Shown here piece by piece: positions 63,244 through 64,000 of a DNA stretch of 64,000 nucleotides. Each line of letters begins with the position of its first letter. Position 1 is the first letter of the stretch. Where the stretch lies: assembly GCA_015057325.1 (NCBI GenBank), contig SVEQ01000002.1, positions 1 through 64,000 on the forward strand. Reading direction: 5' to 3'. Below the pieces are notes generated by a model, which ran no database searches, was not told the origin of the DNA, and worked only from the letters and a program-made list of their open reading frames with translations. The stretch comes from Lachnospiraceae bacterium. GTDB taxonomy: Bacteria > Bacillota > Clostridia > Lachnospirales > Lachnospiraceae. The position numbers and the translations under genes are program-made.

Positions 63244-63996
63244 TTATTGTTCTAACGAAAACATTAGAATTGACAAAACCGTCATTCCCGCTGTTTCCGT
63301 CCTAAGAATCCTGTTACCAAGGGTTATAATCTTACCACCTATATCTGATAATGTTTCAATCTCCGATGTATCAAAACCGCCCTCAGGACCGATAAATACA
63401 CCTATCTTTTTTTCTTTTACTGCCTCAGAAATAATCTTTTTTGAGTACTCAACCCCCTCTGCACACTCATACGGTATTATAACATAGTCAAGTTCCTTTG
63501 CATAGGAAAGTGCTTCCTTCATGCTCATCACAGGCTTAACTTCAGGAACGATTCCTCTCTTGGACTGCTTTGCAGCACTAAGAGCAATTGTGTTAAGACG
63601 TTCAACCTTTTTCGAAGCTTTTTTTTCGTCGAGTTTGACAACACATCTGTTCATCATAACAGGTACAACTTCAAACGCTCCAAGCTCGACAGCCTTTTGA
63701 ATAATCTGCTCCATTTTATCCCCTTTAGGATAGCCCTGGAACAATGTAATCTTAGCGGGCAATTCCCTGCTTTGTCCATATACGTCTGTAATCTTCAATG
63801 ACACGGCAGCATCTCCACCACCGTCATTAACATACTCCACAATGCTAGCTTCATATTCTCTGTCACTTCCATCACTAAGAAGTACATTTTCTCCGACTTT
63901 CATTCTTAACACATTGCGGATATGATTATAGTCATCACCGCTAATGCTTATGTACTCGTTATTAAGTTGTTCCGGATCTATAAAAAAGCGATACAT
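63244..63996 (-). CDS. rsmE: 16S rRNA (uracil1498-N3)-methyltransferase
   Basis: A SPOUT-family methyltransferase of full length (250 residues). The N-terminal PUA-like domain is at 1-70, and the C-terminal knot has FIGPEGGFDTSEIE and LGNRILRTETAGMTVLSIL, the SAM-binding signatures. It methylates U1498 near the decoding site. The cluster transcript appears to continue from here: the aldolase start is only 27 bases past this stop, with no terminator visible. Confidence 0.93.
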   Translation of the reverse strand: MYRFFIDPEQLNNEYISISGDDYNHIRNVLRMKVGENVLLSDGSDREYEASIVEYVNDGGGDAAVSLKITDVYGQSRELPAKITLFQGYPKGDKMEQIIQKAVELGAFEVVPVMMNRCVVKLDEKKASKKVERLNTIALSAAKQSKRGIVPEVKPVMSMKEALSYAKELDYVIIPYECAEGVEYSKKIISEAVKEKKIGVFIGPEGGFDTSEIETLSDIGGKIITLGNRILRTETAGMTVLSILMFSLEQ

Positions 63997-64000
63997 TAAA

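Overview
The window looks like chromosome of a low-GC, Gram-positive Clostridia member, most likely Lachnospiraceae. The support is strong AGGAGG-type ribosome sites, a SigK-type sigma factor, RNase J, an IreB-RuvX-DUF1292 operon and a monoderm type IV pilus locus with no secretin gene. It is densely coded: 53 protein genes, 50 of them on the minus strand. No tRNA, rRNA, CRISPR array, insertion sequence or phage gene was seen.

Left part (1-12.3 kb): leuC is divergent from a LysR-type regulator across a promoter region with a LysR-box palindrome. Then come an aminopeptidase P gene and a fused aroE-aroK gene. Between aroE-aroK and yqeG, which are often neighbours in Firmicutes, sits an A+T-richer four-gene island at 5359-11673. 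It encodes a nucleotidyltransferase/aminotransferase fusion, a methyltransferase, a TagB/TagF-like transferase, and a YidC-like domain fused to an alkaline-phosphatase-superfamily (LtaS-like) domain. I read it as synthesis and transfer of a phospho-amino-alcohol substituent on a surface polymer.

Pilus locus (12.3-31.7 kb, minus strand): a secreted DUF6273/LRR protein, pilB, pilT, then a new promoter, pilC, major pilin, prepilin peptidase, fused pilM-pilN, pilO-like, four minor pilin-like proteins (one 989 residues long, one with a four-cysteine zinc-ribbon-like knuckle) and a 1122-residue fibro-slime-domain secreted protein, ending in a hairpin terminator. A SigK-like sigma factor is divergent from this block, with a SigK-like promoter in front of it.

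Housekeeping block (32.4-39.6 kb): U32 peptidase, O-methyltransferase (TrmR-like), a truncated MltG-like protein, YlbF-family protein, RNase J, DUF1292, RuvX, IreB and MtaB. This resembles the B. subtilis yrzL-yrrK-yrzB-yrrL-yrrM-yrrN order with RNase J and YlbF genes inserted. A small HPr-like protein without the phosphorylatable histidine is on the plus strand.

Right part (39.6-64 kb, minus strand): downstream of rsmE lies a long run with tight spacing: two-domain aldolase, SDR, split transketolase, LuxE, LuxC, SDR, acetolactate-synthase-like ThDP enzyme, undecaprenyl-phosphate-type glycosyltransferase, GNAT, acyl carrier protein, LuxC, LuxE, AMP-ligase and WecE. Two YfhO-family membrane proteins surrounding a thiI/cysteine desulfurase pair follow. 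My main hypothesis is that this cluster builds an unusual hydroxylated acyl chain by repeated acid-to-aldehyde reduction and ThDP/aldolase carbon-carbon bond formation. The chain would go onto a carrier protein and then N-acylate a dTDP-4-amino-4,6-dideoxyhexose, which is moved through undecaprenyl phosphate and YfhO onto a surface polymer. The nearest known logic is the V. cholerae O1 tetronate/perosamine system; the chemistry here appears larger and duplicated. All functional statements are from reading the translated sequences; no database search was possible.
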